The notes below the pieces were generated by a model. That model saw only the letters and a program-made list of their open reading frames with translations, was not told the origin of the DNA and did no database searches. From Flavobacteriaceae bacterium D16 (GTDB lineage Bacteria; Bacteroidota; Bacteroidia; Flavobacteriales; Flavobacteriaceae), in assembly GCA_021295155.1 (NCBI GenBank), contig JAJTJC010000035.1, positions 558,001-622,000 of the forward strand: DNA of 64,000 nt. The letters run 5' to 3'. Position numbers and translations under genes: made by a program. Below, in pieces: positions 35,452 through 44,540 of the stretch (the stretch's first letter is position 1; each line of letters starts with the position of its first letter).

Positions 35452-37838
35452 CCTGTTAGTTTCCACCATTTCTTCTTTGTGGTTTTACCGTATCCATATC
35501 CGTAAGGTCCACCATAACCAAGGTTTGAATCTTTGACGCCATTGACGATAAAAGAGATATTTTTGATCTTTCCTTCCTTATGCAGCTTAAGCGCAAATTC
35601 CAGCACCTTTAAGTCTGTTTGGTGAGCCCGGGTAACAAAAAGTGTTTGGTCCGCATGTTCACTTATTAGAAGTGTATCTGAAACCCCCATCACAGGAGCG
35701 GTATCCACTATAATATAATCATATTTATTTCTCAATTCATCTATAAGCAACCCTACCCTATTACTCATTAAAAGTTCAGATGGGTTCGGTGGCACTTTTC
35801 CAGAGAAAATTACATCAACCGTCTGATCATAAACAAGCATGTTATAAATCATGTCTCGTATCTCAAGGGATTCATCTACTAAAAAGTCAGTTAATCCTTT
35901 AGTATCCTTGTCCTGAATGCGACGACCAAGCTCATCCACATTCTTGCCGGAAAAGAATTTATATAATTTAGGGTTGCGAATATCAGCTCCAAGAAGCAAA
36001 ACTTTTTTATTGGCTTTGGAGTAAATCATAGCAAGATTAGAAGAAACAAGTGTTTTCCCTTCACCGGATACACTCGACGTCACAAAAATTACATTCCCTT
36101 TTTTAGATTTGGAACGTGTCTTGATAAGATAATCCAGATTTGCTCGTAATATTCGAAGAGATTCTGCCATAATAGAGCGTCCTTCAGCCTTAACTAGAAT
36201 ACCTTCTTTTTTCTTAATCTTAGGTATTTCCGCAAGAACCGGTACTTCCCCTACTATTTTTTCTAGCCCAATTTTATTGATCACTTTGTTATCCAGCAGT
36301 TCTCGGACATAAATAACAGCGATAGGAACCAGTGCTCCTAGTATAATGGCAGCTAACATTATTATCGGAACTTTTGGTGATACCGGGAAAGGACTTGTTC
36401 CGTAGGGTCGATCAATAATTTTTGATTTTGGAGCAGTAGAGGCGTAAGTTATTTGTGCCTCCTCACGTTTCTGCAATAGGTATAGGTACAGGGCCTCCGC
36501 CGTTTGCCTCTCTCGTTCAATATCCCGAAGCGCCTGTTCATTCCCCGGGGCAGCATATATCCTTGCATTTATTTGTGATAATTGGCTGCTAAGGTTATTT
36601 ACCCTCATGTTGAGCGTATTGCTTAAACTGCTTAAACTGGCATTTAAACTCCTTTTAAGCCCCTCCAGTTGTTGATCAATATTTACAATGATCGGATTCT
36701 TTTCATTTGAACTTTTCAATAACCTTTTCCTTTCCAGTACAAGTTCGTTAAATTTTGCAGTAGAATTAACAATAGTAGGATCGTAAGCCATATTAGCTGG
36801 GAGCACATCATACTCTTGCTGATTGTCTAAAAGGTTTTTCATGCCAGTGGCAATACTAAGCTGCAACCGGGCGTCCTGTAATTCCTGACGACTGGCTGAA
36901 CTTTCTTCATAGTTTACAGTGGATTGTGCTGCCACATCCGTAATCCCTTTAGACTCCTTATAGTCTACCGCTGATTTATCAACCGAAGACAATTCGCCAT
37001 AAATGTCAGCGATACGGTCATCAATAAATTCGGCGGTTTTATCTGCGATTTCCTTTTTTTCATCAATATAGTCCCTGTTATATGTGTCTAAAAGAACGTT
37101 CAAAATATCAATAGCCTTGTGTATAACAGGATCATTCAATGAGAGTGAAATAATGTTAGACATTTCGTTGGAAACTGACACTTTTAGTTTATTCTGGTAG
37201 CTACTCGCCACGCGTTCTACCGGCTTAATTGAAATTTTAAAAACATCGTTTATATAGGAATCTAAATTGCTTTCTAACGGTAAAATAACAAAATCACCAA
37301 TCGAAGAGCTTATAGTGTTGCCAAAGCTATAACTTCTGCCTGGCCCTTCGTCTCCCTCTTCCTCATATCTAAATGTAGTAGGGGAAGTTATTTCGATATT
37401 AAAATCCAGCTTTGATTTACTTACAACTGAATCAGGAATTAGGAAATTAACCTTAACAGGGGGAGAGGTATATAATTCAGAACTATGGATCCTTCCCAGA
37501 GCCTGTACTTTAACATTTAACTTCAATTCCTTAACTACCCTAATAAAATTTGTTCTTGAATTCAATATTTCCACTTCATCCTCAACATCTACATTCCCTC
37601 CAGATAATAAATTCAAATCTTTAAAGGCGCTTAATTCTGAAGTAGAGTTTTGATCTTTAAGGATTTGTATTTTAGCATTTACCTGGTATTCTGGCGTGGT
37701 ATACCGGATGTGTATAATAGCAAGAGCAATAGCCAGAAACAAGGATAATACAAACCATATCCACTGTTTTAAGTAGGGGCGCATTATTTCTTTAACGTCG
37801 TCCCCGTTCTCCGCTATTTTATTTAACTCTGCATTCAT
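35448..37838 (-). CDS. wzc: Wzc-type polysaccharide co-polymerase / BY-kinase
   Basis: A 796-residue protein. N-terminal Wzz domain (helix at about 27-45, periplasmic part with long coiled coil at about 260-440), second membrane helix (about 480-500), then a cytoplasmic kinase domain with Walker A SSVSGEGKT near residue 590 and Walker A' LLLGADIRNP. The C-terminal tail GGPYGYGYGK holds the autophosphorylation tyrosines. It controls chain length and export of the capsule in complex with Wza, whose gene lies 24 bp upstream. Last gene of a four-gene minus-strand operon. Confidence 0.95.
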   Translation of the reverse strand: MNAELNKIAENGDDVKEIMRPYLKQWIWFVLSLFLAIALAIIHIRYTTPEYQVNAKIQILKDQNSTSELSAFKDLNLLSGGNVDVEDEVEILNSRTNFIRVVKELKLNVKVQALGRIHSSELYTSPPVKVNFLIPDSVVSKSKLDFNIEITSPTTFRYEEEGDEGPGRSYSFGNTISSSIGDFVILPLESNLDSYINDVFKISIKPVERVASSYQNKLKVSVSNEMSNIISLSLNDPVIHKAIDILNVLLDTYNRDYIDEKKEIADKTAEFIDDRIADIYGELSSVDKSAVDYKESKGITDVAAQSTVNYEESSASRQELQDARLQLSIATGMKNLLDNQQEYDVLPANMAYDPTIVNSTAKFNELVLERKRLLKSSNEKNPIIVNIDQQLEGLKRSLNASLSSLSNTLNMRVNNLSSQLSQINARIYAAPGNEQALRDIERERQTAEALYLYLLQKREEAQITYASTAPKSKIIDRPYGTSPFPVSPKVPIIMLAAIILGALVPIAVIYVRELLDNKVINKIGLEKIVGEVPVLAEIPKIKKKEGILVKAEGRSIMAESLRILRANLDYLIKTRSKSKKGNVIFVTSSVSGEGKTLVSSNLAMIYSKANKKVLLLGADIRNPKLYKFFSGKNVDELGRRIQDKDTKGLTDFLVDESLEIRDMIYNMLVYDQTVDVIFSGKVPPNPSELLMSNRVGLLIDELRNKYDYIIVDTAPVMGVSDTLLISEHADQTLFVTRAHQTDLKVLEFALKLHKEGKIKNISFIVNGVKDSNLGYGGPYGYGYGKTTKKKWWKLTG

Positions 37839-37862
37839 AGATTTGAGGAAATATTATTACAA

Positions 37863-38642
37863 TTAATTCCTTGATATAATTATTACGGTAGAAGTTACCA
37901 ATAAGGAAATTAAAGTAACTGTAATCGAGGTCGACGCGCCTACCGCTGTTTCTCTAACTCCTGCATTGTTAGGTTCTACATAGACCACGTCGTTTTGAGT
38001 TAGATAGTAGACGGGAGATTTAATTACATTTTTAGAAGTCAGATCAATTCTATTATAGACCTTAGTTCCATTGAAGTCTCGAATGACCAAAACATTATCT
38101 CTTACCCCTCTAAGGGTCAAATCTCCAGCTAAACCCAATGCCTCTAAAATTGATATTTGTTCGCCAACCACAGGGTAGGTCCCGGGTCTGTTTACCTGAC
38201 CCAAAACGGTAACGGTAAAATTACGTAACCTGATATTTATTATAGGGTCTTTCAAATATTCTGATAACCTTTCTCGTAGTAAACTTCTTAATTCATCTGG
38301 TGAAAGACCCTCGATTTTAAGTTTACCTATTACCGGAAAATCGATCATTCCATCCTGGTCAACCAAATAATCTACTTGTTCCGCTCTAAACCCACCTTCA
38401 GATGCGCCGCGATAAAGATTAAATGGTACACTTGCTTCAGGATCTAAAGAGGACACATATATAGACACTAAATCGTCTACTTTGAATTTAGTAATGGCTT
38501 TATTTTTATCGATCAGGGTTTCGAAGTCTCCCGTATCCTGAAAGTAAACTACATCTTTACGTGAGGCGCAAGAAGAAAGTAAATAGCCTGCGAAAAGCAT
38601 TAGAGTCAAAATCTTACCTAATGAACAAATCTTACTTAACAT
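37863..38642 (-). CDS. wza: Wza-like polysaccharide export outer-membrane lipoprotein
   Basis: A 259-residue lipoprotein (lipobox LLSSC, Cys25). Poly_export domain at about 45-150 (DLVSIYVSSLDPEASVPF, then GMIDFPVIGKLKIEGL) and a SLBB domain at about 160-230 (VTVLGQVNRPGTYPV). It ends with a hydrophobic segment (about 238-256, ITVTLISLLVTSTVIII), as in short Bacteroidota Wza proteins that lack the long alpha-barrel extension. It should form the outer-membrane conduit for the polymer. Between the dehydratase and wzc genes with gaps of 27 and 24 bp. Confidence 0.94.
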   Translation of the reverse strand: MLSKICSLGKILTLMLFAGYLLSSCASRKDVVYFQDTGDFETLIDKNKAITKFKVDDLVSIYVSSLDPEASVPFNLYRGASEGGFRAEQVDYLVDQDGMIDFPVIGKLKIEGLSPDELRSLLRERLSEYLKDPIINIRLRNFTVTVLGQVNRPGTYPVVGEQISILEALGLAGDLTLRGVRDNVLVIRDFNGTKVYNRIDLTSKNVIKSPVYYLTQNDVVYVEPNNAGVRETAVGASTSITVTLISLLVTSTVIIISRN

Positions 38643-38669
38643 TATTAATGGATATTGGTTAGTTGGTAA

Positions 38670-40622
38670 CTAAAATATGGTACTCTTTTCTCTCTTGAGA
38701 TCAGGATTTGACGCGGTTTTTACGTATGCAGTGGAACTGGGTCCGTCGAGCTCACAAAACTTGGAATTTCTGGATACATACTCAGGAACTATTTCCTTCA
38801 TTAATTTTACCGCATTTTCACCAAAGAACATATTAGACACACATAGCTCATCAATTTTTGCCCGGGTATCGGGGTAATCCAAATCCCGAACCTTGCTAAT
38901 CATAATTTTCTTATGGTAGGTAGGTAGGGTATTCTCCCCGTTTGCTAACAATTCCTCATAAAGTTTTTCTCCGGGCCTAAGTCCAGTAATTTTAATATCA
39001 ATATCCTCGGGATATCTTAATCCGGAAAGTCGAATCATGTTCTTTGCAAGGTCAAATATTTTGACCGATTCTCCCATATCAAAGATAAAAATCTCACCTC
39101 CCTGACCCATTGCACCAGCTTCCAGGACTAATTGAGAAGCTTCTGGTATGGTCATAAAATAACGGGTGATTTCTTTATGGGTAACAGTCAATGGGCCGCC
39201 TTTTTCAATTTGTTTACGAAAAAGGGGAATAACAGATCCATTAGATCCAAGCACATTTCCAAACCGGGTTGTAATGAATTTAGTTTTTTGCTTCTGATCC
39301 ATACAACTGATATACATCTCAGCAATCCGTTTCGTTGCCCCCATAACATTGGTGGGGTTGACAGCTTTATCTGTGGAGACGAATACAAATTTTTCAACAT
39401 TATGAGCAAGAGATAGATCTGCAATCATTTTAGTTCCTGCAACATTGATCTTTATTGCTTCATATGCGTTATATTCCATCAATGGTACGTGCTTGTAGGC
39501 AGCTGTATGAAATACCAATTGTGGCTTATGCTCCTGAAAATAGGTGTTCATGCGATTCTTGTCCCGGATATCGGCAACAATAGCAATAAAATTGTGTACA
39601 CCTTTTTGTTTCAATTCCTGCTGTAGGTCATATAAAGCAGATTCGGCCATATCAAGTATAACAAGCGACTTATAGTCGTATTTGACTATTTGACGCACAA
39701 GTTCACTGCCAATAGAACCTGCCCCGCCTGTAACCACTATTGTTTTTCCTTTCAGTTCATTTGATATTTTGGAATTTTTGATGTTTATAGGTACCCGATT
39801 CAATAAGTCTTCAATTTGTACTGGTTTAATCTGGGAAACCTTAAACTCCCCATTGATCCAGTCTTCCATTGGTGGAACTATTTTTACTTTTACCGGGAAT
39901 TCAACAAGACTTTCAACAAGATTTTTCAAAAGCTTATTATCGCGCTCTTGAACAGAAACGATGATTTCTGCAACATTCTTTTTATCTATAAAATAATGAC
40001 TTAGTTGATCTCGGCTATAAATCCGAACTCCGTTTAGATTTTTACCTACCTTTTTTAAGTCATCATCGATATATCCAACAACTTTGGAATTTCTCCCAGG
40101 GTTATCTGTTAATGCATTAAAAGTAACGATACCGGCTTCGCCAGCACCATATATTATCACATTCTTGGACACCTTATACTGCTTGACCAAACTATAAAAT
40201 AAAGATTTGAATATATATCTTGATGCGGAGAGTACTATAAAACTTATTAAACTGTAAATAATAATTATAGAAAGTGGTATCGTAAATTCATCGATTAGAT
40301 CCAATTGTTTATTTAGAATAACTAGGAGGATGATCAGAATACTAGAGAGACAAATCGAATTAAAAATATTATATACGTCGCGAACACCTGTATGCCGCAC
40401 AACACCTTTATACGAGCCAGTAAATAAGAAAGCAATAAGAGTTACCCCACAAACTACAGGTAACTGCAATATTAACCGCTCTGTATCAAAATTCATAGTT
40501 AGGTTAAAGCGTATGAAATAAGATAAAATGAACGAAACAAACACGATACTGAGATCAATGGCTAGAACAAGCCATTTGGAAGCATATCGGTGGGAGTAAT
40601 CCAGTAAATGATTTTTAAGCAT
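38670..40622 (-). CDS. membrane UDP-GlcNAc 4,6-dehydratase (PglF/WbpM/CapD family)
   Basis: A 650-residue protein. Four N-terminal membrane helices (to about residue 140) precede a CoA-binding-like Rossmann fold (YGAGEAGIVTFNAL near 160) and a C-terminal extended SDR domain beginning at about 295 (VTGGAGSIGSELVRQ). The active-site region is VSTDKAVNPTNVMGATKR: Met replaces the usual Tyr in the catalytic YxxxK, the SMK type typical of large 4,6-dehydratases. It should make UDP-4-keto-6-deoxy-GlcNAc, the substrate of the aminotransferase gene that overlaps it by 8 bp. Confidence 0.92.
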   Translation of the reverse strand: MLKNHLLDYSHRYASKWLVLAIDLSIVFVSFILSYFIRFNLTMNFDTERLILQLPVVCGVTLIAFLFTGSYKGVVRHTGVRDVYNIFNSICLSSILIILLVILNKQLDLIDEFTIPLSIIIIYSLISFIVLSASRYIFKSLFYSLVKQYKVSKNVIIYGAGEAGIVTFNALTDNPGRNSKVVGYIDDDLKKVGKNLNGVRIYSRDQLSHYFIDKKNVAEIIVSVQERDNKLLKNLVESLVEFPVKVKIVPPMEDWINGEFKVSQIKPVQIEDLLNRVPINIKNSKISNELKGKTIVVTGGAGSIGSELVRQIVKYDYKSLVILDMAESALYDLQQELKQKGVHNFIAIVADIRDKNRMNTYFQEHKPQLVFHTAAYKHVPLMEYNAYEAIKINVAGTKMIADLSLAHNVEKFVFVSTDKAVNPTNVMGATKRIAEMYISCMDQKQKTKFITTRFGNVLGSNGSVIPLFRKQIEKGGPLTVTHKEITRYFMTIPEASQLVLEAGAMGQGGEIFIFDMGESVKIFDLAKNMIRLSGLRYPEDIDIKITGLRPGEKLYEELLANGENTLPTYHKKIMISKVRDLDYPDTRAKIDELCVSNMFFGENAVKLMKEIVPEYVSRNSKFCELDGPSSTAYVKTASNPDLKREKSTIF

Positions 40623-41754
40623 GGTACAGTGCTTTAATTATGATATCAATAGTTCGGTCCAGGTCATGTTTAGCGAGGTTAGAGCCACTTGGCAGACATA
40701 AACCCCTGTTAAATAAATCCTCAGAAACTCCATTGGTGAAGTTCCGACTGTTGTTAAAAACCGGCTGAAGATGCATTGGTTTCCATAAAGGTCTGGATTC
40801 AATGTTCTCTTTTAGCAAGGCATGGCGAATAGACTCGCGAATCTCAAATCCTGGAGTAAGAATGCAGGTTAACCATCTGTTAGAACGATACCCTTCGGGC
40901 TCTTTTAAAAATTCAATAGTTTTCAGCTTATCTAAATGTTCTAGATAATATTGATAATTCGCTCTCCGAGTATCTACCCTTTGACTCAAAACTTCCATCT
41001 GCCCTCGCCCTATACCGGCAAGAACGTTGCTCATTCGATAATTGTAACCTATTGCAGAGTGCTGATAATGGGGGGCCTGATCCCTGGCTTGGGTGGCGAG
41101 AAAGACCGCTCTTTCTTTTACCTTAGCATCTTTGGTTACCAGTGCTCCCCCACCTGAAGTGGTAATAATCTTGTTACCATTAAACGATAGAATGGCAATA
41201 TCCCCAAAGGTTCCACATGGTATTCCATGATAGCTGCTACCCAAAGCTTCGGCACTGTCTTCCACAACGGGAATATCATGCTTTTTAGCTATGGCATTCA
41301 CTTTGTCAACCTGATAAGGCATACCGTAAAGATGAACTGAAACAATCGCTTTTGGTTTTTTTCCTCTCGAAATACCATCCAGAATTGCATCTTCCAGTAA
41401 TTCAGGGCAAATATTCCATGTCTTAGGTTCACTATCAACAAATACAGGCCGGGCACCTAAATAGGTTATAGGATTCGCCGATGCAGAGAACGTGAAACTC
41501 TGACAGATCACCTCATCTTCAATGGATACGCCTGCCAATTGTAAGGCCAGATGCAGGGCGCCAGTACCCGAACTTAGCGCAGCAACAGATACATTTTGTC
41601 CCAAATAAGAAGCAATGGCCTCTTCGAACAAATCTACATTAGGACCTAAAGGAGCTATCCAATTGCTTTTAAAGGCTTCATGTATATACTGCTGCTCTTT
41701 CCCTCCCATATGTGGTGAGGAAAGCCAAACTTTATCTTGAACTGCTGTTTTCAA
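40615..41754 (-). CDS. DegT/DnrJ/EryC1/StrS sugar aminotransferase (PglE-like)
   Basis: A 379-residue PLP enzyme. The PLP lysine lies in SFNGNKIITTSGGG; VEDSAEALGSSYHG carries the cofactor-binding Asp, and the opening LSSPHMGGKE...IAPLGP is typical of PglE-like 4-amino transferases acting on UDP-4-keto-6-deoxy-GlcNAc. The start codon is TTG (41754); upstream the frame has no ATG before a stop. It is the first gene of the operon with the 4,6-dehydratase, wza and wzc. The product would be a UDP-4-amino-4,6-dideoxy-HexNAc; no dedicated acetyltransferase (PglD) is seen in the window. Confidence 0.92.
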   Translation of the reverse strand: MKTAVQDKVWLSSPHMGGKEQQYIHEAFKSNWIAPLGPNVDLFEEAIASYLGQNVSVAALSSGTGALHLALQLAGVSIEDEVICQSFTFSASANPITYLGARPVFVDSEPKTWNICPELLEDAILDGISRGKKPKAIVSVHLYGMPYQVDKVNAIAKKHDIPVVEDSAEALGSSYHGIPCGTFGDIAILSFNGNKIITTSGGGALVTKDAKVKERAVFLATQARDQAPHYQHSAIGYNYRMSNVLAGIGRGQMEVLSQRVDTRRANYQYYLEHLDKLKTIEFLKEPEGYRSNRWLTCILTPGFEIRESIRHALLKENIESRPLWKPMHLQPVFNNSRNFTNGVSEDLFNRGLCLPSGSNLAKHDLDRTIDIIIKALYHA

Positions 41755-42193
41755 TGGTAAAAAGTTGTATGTGGTTGATTTATGAATTTCAAAGCTAGGC
41801 TAGATTACATCGTCTTCTCATGAATAGCAAAAGAATTTACCAACAAATTTTCTAAATTATATATAATAATCATCAAGGTATAAAATTACATGGAAATTTA
41901 AGCTCTAAATAATATTGTCCAAATAATTCGCTGAACTCGCATATTTATCAGTTGTTTTCAATTTCGCTATAATTAAAGCAACTTGATTATGGTACAAATA
42001 CGATAAAAAAATGAAGCGATCAAATGACGCCGATCATAAAGTTTATAAGTTGTATTTTTTGCAAGTCATTATTAAACTTTTTGTCTTTTTAAGGGATTTA
42101 TTCCAATAATCGATTGGATATATTTTTAAAGGAAACAGTTGTTAATCATTTGATAAGGTTAACCAAGTTTTAACAGAAAAGTATAAATATAAA
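41755..42193. other. AT-rich divergent promoter region between the two arms of the capsule locus
   Basis: About 440 bp without a recognisable gene between the minus-strand export operon and the plus-strand sugar-nucleotide genes. It contains the -7 box for the minus operon (41790-41797). Long A/T runs are present. No ops/JUMPStart element, invertible repeat or NusG-like leader gene was recognised. Confidence 0.5.
41790..41797 (-). promoter_or_regulatory. -7 element of the capsule export operon
   Basis: On the minus strand this reads TAGCTTTG, an exact TAnnTTTG match, 36 bp before the TTG start of the aminotransferase gene, giving a leader of about 30 nt. No convincing -33 TTG at the expected distance. 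Confidence 0.45.
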
Positions 42194-42328
42194 ATGAAGA
42201 AAATTACGCCACTAGTCGCGGTTATTCGCTTAGTTTTTGGGTGCGAAAAAGATGGCGTTAATGAAATATTGGTTTTGATTTTACCATCCCTTATTTATAT
42301 AGGACTTATTTCTAATTTTACATTATGA
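42194..42328 (+). CDS. possible 44-residue membrane/lipoprotein-like small ORF
   Basis: ATG at 42194 opens a 44-codon frame whose first 20 residues resemble a lipoprotein signal (MKKITPLVAV, then LVFGCEKDG) and whose second half is a hydrophobic helix (ILVLILPSLIYIGLIS). The stop TGA overlaps the ATG of the epimerase gene (ATGA). It may be a real leader gene coupled to the epimerase, or the remnant of a lipoprotein gene. Evidence is composition and overlap only. Confidence 0.3.
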   Translation: MKKITPLVAVIRLVFGCEKDGVNEILVLILPSLIYIGLISNFTL

Positions 42329-43350
42329 AAATATTACTTACTGGCGCCGCAGGATTTATTGGTTTCCATGTGGCAAAACTACTTCTAGAAAAAGGACATC
42401 AGGTAGTAGGATTGGACAACATCAATAATTATTATGATCCTCAATTAAAATATGCCCGGCTCAATGAATTGGGAATATCTAAGAAAGCAGCCGAAGTCTT
42501 TAATCAAAAAACAAGTAGTAGCTTGTTTGATAAACTAGTGTTTATAAGGCTTAGTCTGGAAAAACGAGAAGAACTTCAAGAACTATTCAAGATTGAAAAA
42601 TTTGATGTGGTTTGTAATCTTGCCGCTCAGGCCGGGGTTCGCTACAGTTTGGAAAATCCTCAGGCTTACATTGATAGTAATGTATTGGGATTTTTGAATA
42701 TTCTTGAAAATTGCAGACACTTTAAGATCAAACATCTTGTTTATGCAAGCAGTTCCAGTGTATATGGTTTGAATTCCAAAATTCCCTTTGAAGTTACCGA
42801 CCATGTTGATCAACCTGTAAGCCTTTATGCAGCTACCAAAAAAAGTAACGAACTCATGGCACATACTTACAGCCACCTCTTTGGTTTTCCTACAACTGGT
42901 TTGCGATTTTTCACGGTCTATGGTCCCTGGGGAAGACCTGATATGGCCTTATTCTTGTTTACCAAAGCAATAGTAAATAATAAACCCATTGATGTTTACA
43001 ACAATGGGAAAATGGAGCGGGATTTCACGTATATACATGACATTACAAAGGGGGTGGTTAAGGTAATCGAAACCAAGCTGGAAGAGAGAATTCGCAAGAA
43101 AGATTTATATCGATTATATAATATAGGGAATAACAAATCTGTCAAACTACTGGATTTTATAAAAGCTATTGAAGCTATCCTGGGTAAAAATGCTAGAATG
43201 ATACTGTTACCCATGCAAGCTGGCGATGTTGAAAAAACCTGGGCCAATGTAGATGCTCTGGTTCAAGATTACGACTACAAACCAAATACTCCGATAGATG
43301 AGGGAATTAAAGCTTTTGTTGATTGGTATCGAGATTTCTACAAAGTTTGA
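42325..43350 (+). CDS. UDP-glucuronate 4-epimerase-type SDR enzyme
   Basis: A 341-residue extended SDR. N-terminal TGAAGFIGFHVAKLLLE, then LDNINNYYDPQLK, which together mark the UDP-glucuronate 4-epimerase (Cap1J/LpsL) group. Catalytic Ser in ASSSSVYG and the Tyr/Lys pair in SLYAATKKSNE. It would convert UDP-GlcA to UDP-GalA, using the product of the downstream ugd gene. It is the first robust gene of the plus-strand arm; 184 bp separate it from the next gene. Confidence 0.9.
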   Translation: MKILLTGAAGFIGFHVAKLLLEKGHQVVGLDNINNYYDPQLKYARLNELGISKKAAEVFNQKTSSSLFDKLVFIRLSLEKREELQELFKIEKFDVVCNLAAQAGVRYSLENPQAYIDSNVLGFLNILENCRHFKIKHLVYASSSSVYGLNSKIPFEVTDHVDQPVSLYAATKKSNELMAHTYSHLFGFPTTGLRFFTVYGPWGRPDMALFLFTKAIVNNKPIDVYNNGKMERDFTYIHDITKGVVKVIETKLEERIRKKDLYRLYNIGNNKSVKLLDFIKAIEAILGKNARMILLPMQAGDVEKTWANVDALVQDYDYKPNTPIDEGIKAFVDWYRDFYKV

Positions 43351-43445
43351 TCTTCTATTAGGAGGCAAATATTATTCCACTAGGCATTGTCTAAATTTAC
43401 TTTATCAAAAACCCATTTTGTTTATGAGATATTGCAATAAATAAT

Positions 43446-43463
43446 CATTTTGTCGACAAAATG
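43446..43463. promoter_or_regulatory. perfect 18-bp palindrome upstream of the HexNAc epimerase gene
   Basis: CATTTTGTCGACAAAATG is a perfect palindrome with no spacer, 72 bp before the start at 43535 and inside the only sizeable gap of the sugar-nucleotide gene set. Its symmetry and position suggest an operator for a dimeric regulator. Confidence 0.45.
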
Positions 43464-43534
43464 TTCCAACTCATATGTTCTAGGGAGATTTATTCTTTTC
43501 TTTTACACATCTTTGTACTTCCTAAATAATATTT

Positions 43535-44530
43535 ATGAACGCTTCCTATCTTAACCTTAATCCGGATTTGCATATTCTTGTTACAGGAGGGGCTGGATTT
43601 ATAGGATCTAACCTTTGTGAAGTGCTGCTCAATAACGGAAACAGGGTTCGTTGCCTGGACAACTTTGCTACTGGGAAAAAGGTGAATATTGAAGACTTAC
43701 TTCCCAACCCAAATTTTGAATTGCTGGAAGGTGATATTCGGAATCTGAGTGATTGTAGCCGTGCGTGTGAAGGCATTGACTATGTTTTACACCAGGCAGC
43801 CCTCGGTTCAGTGCCTCGCTCTATTAAAGATCCATTGACCAGCAATGCGGTAAACGTTGGTGGGTTTCTGAATATGCTGGTAGCAGCACGAGACGCTGGT
43901 GTTAAACGTTTTGTTTATGCTGCCAGTTCTTCCACCTATGGTGATTCGGAAAGCCTGCCCAAAGTAGAAGACATTATCGGAAAGCCCTTGTCGCCTTATG
44001 CTATCACAAAATATGTAAACGAACTGTACGCTGATATTTTTAGCAAAACATATGGTATCGAAACCATCGGACTGCGGTATTTCAACGTCTTTGGTAGGCG
44101 TCAGGATCCTAATGGGGCATATGCTGCGGTTATTCCAAAGTTTGTAATGCAATTAATGAAACATCAGTCACCTGTGATAAATGGTGACGGATCTTTTTCT
44201 CGTGATTTCACTTATGTGGATAATGTCATTGAAATGAATATTCGCGCCATACTAACCGAAAACAAAAAGGCGCTCAACACAGTTTACAATGTTGCCTTTG
44301 GAGAACGGACAAATCTCAATGAATTAGTAAGCCTTTTAAAGAACTACTTATCCGAGTTTGACCCTGAGATAGCGGGAATAGATGCTAAATATGGTCCGGA
44401 ACGTACGGGCGATGTGCCCCACTCACTGGCTTCCATAGAAAAGGCGAAGAAACTACTGGGTTATAACCCCAGATATGACATGAAATCCGGTCTCCAGGAG
44501 GCTGTAAAATGGTATTGGAACAATTTATAA
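43535..44530 (+). CDS. tviC: UDP-N-acetylglucosamine 4-epimerase (WbpP/TviC type)
   Basis: A 331-residue extended SDR with [36 protein letters not shown] and the catalytic pair in [11 protein letters not shown]. The sequence through [12 protein letters not shown] is characteristic of WbpP/TviC epimerases that interconvert UDP-GlcNAc and UDP-GalNAc, or the corresponding uronates. The next gene (ugd) starts 10 bp later. A decayed second copy of this gene lies at 49449-49566. Confidence 0.93.
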   Translation: MNASYLNLNPDLHILVTGGAGFIGSNLCEVLLNNGNRVRCLDNFATGKKVNIEDLLPNPNFELLEGDIRNLSDCSRACEGIDYVLHQAALGSVPRSIKDPLTSNAVNVGGFLNMLVAARDAGVKRFVYAASSSTYGDSESLPKVEDIIGKPLSPYAITKYVNELYADIFSKTYGIETIGLRYFNVFGRRQDPNGAYAAVIPKFVMQLMKHQSPVINGDGSFSRDFTYVDNVIEMNIRAILTENKKALNTVYNVAFGERTNLNELVSLLKNYLSEFDPEIAGIDAKYGPERTGDVPHSLASIEKAKKLLGYNPRYDMKSGLQEAVKWYWNNL

Positions 44531-44540
44531 ATCGTAAATC

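Noticed and set aside
41755-42324. Phase-variable (invertible) capsule promoter
   Set aside because: No pair of inverted repeats suitable for a site-specific recombinase was found and no invertase gene is near.
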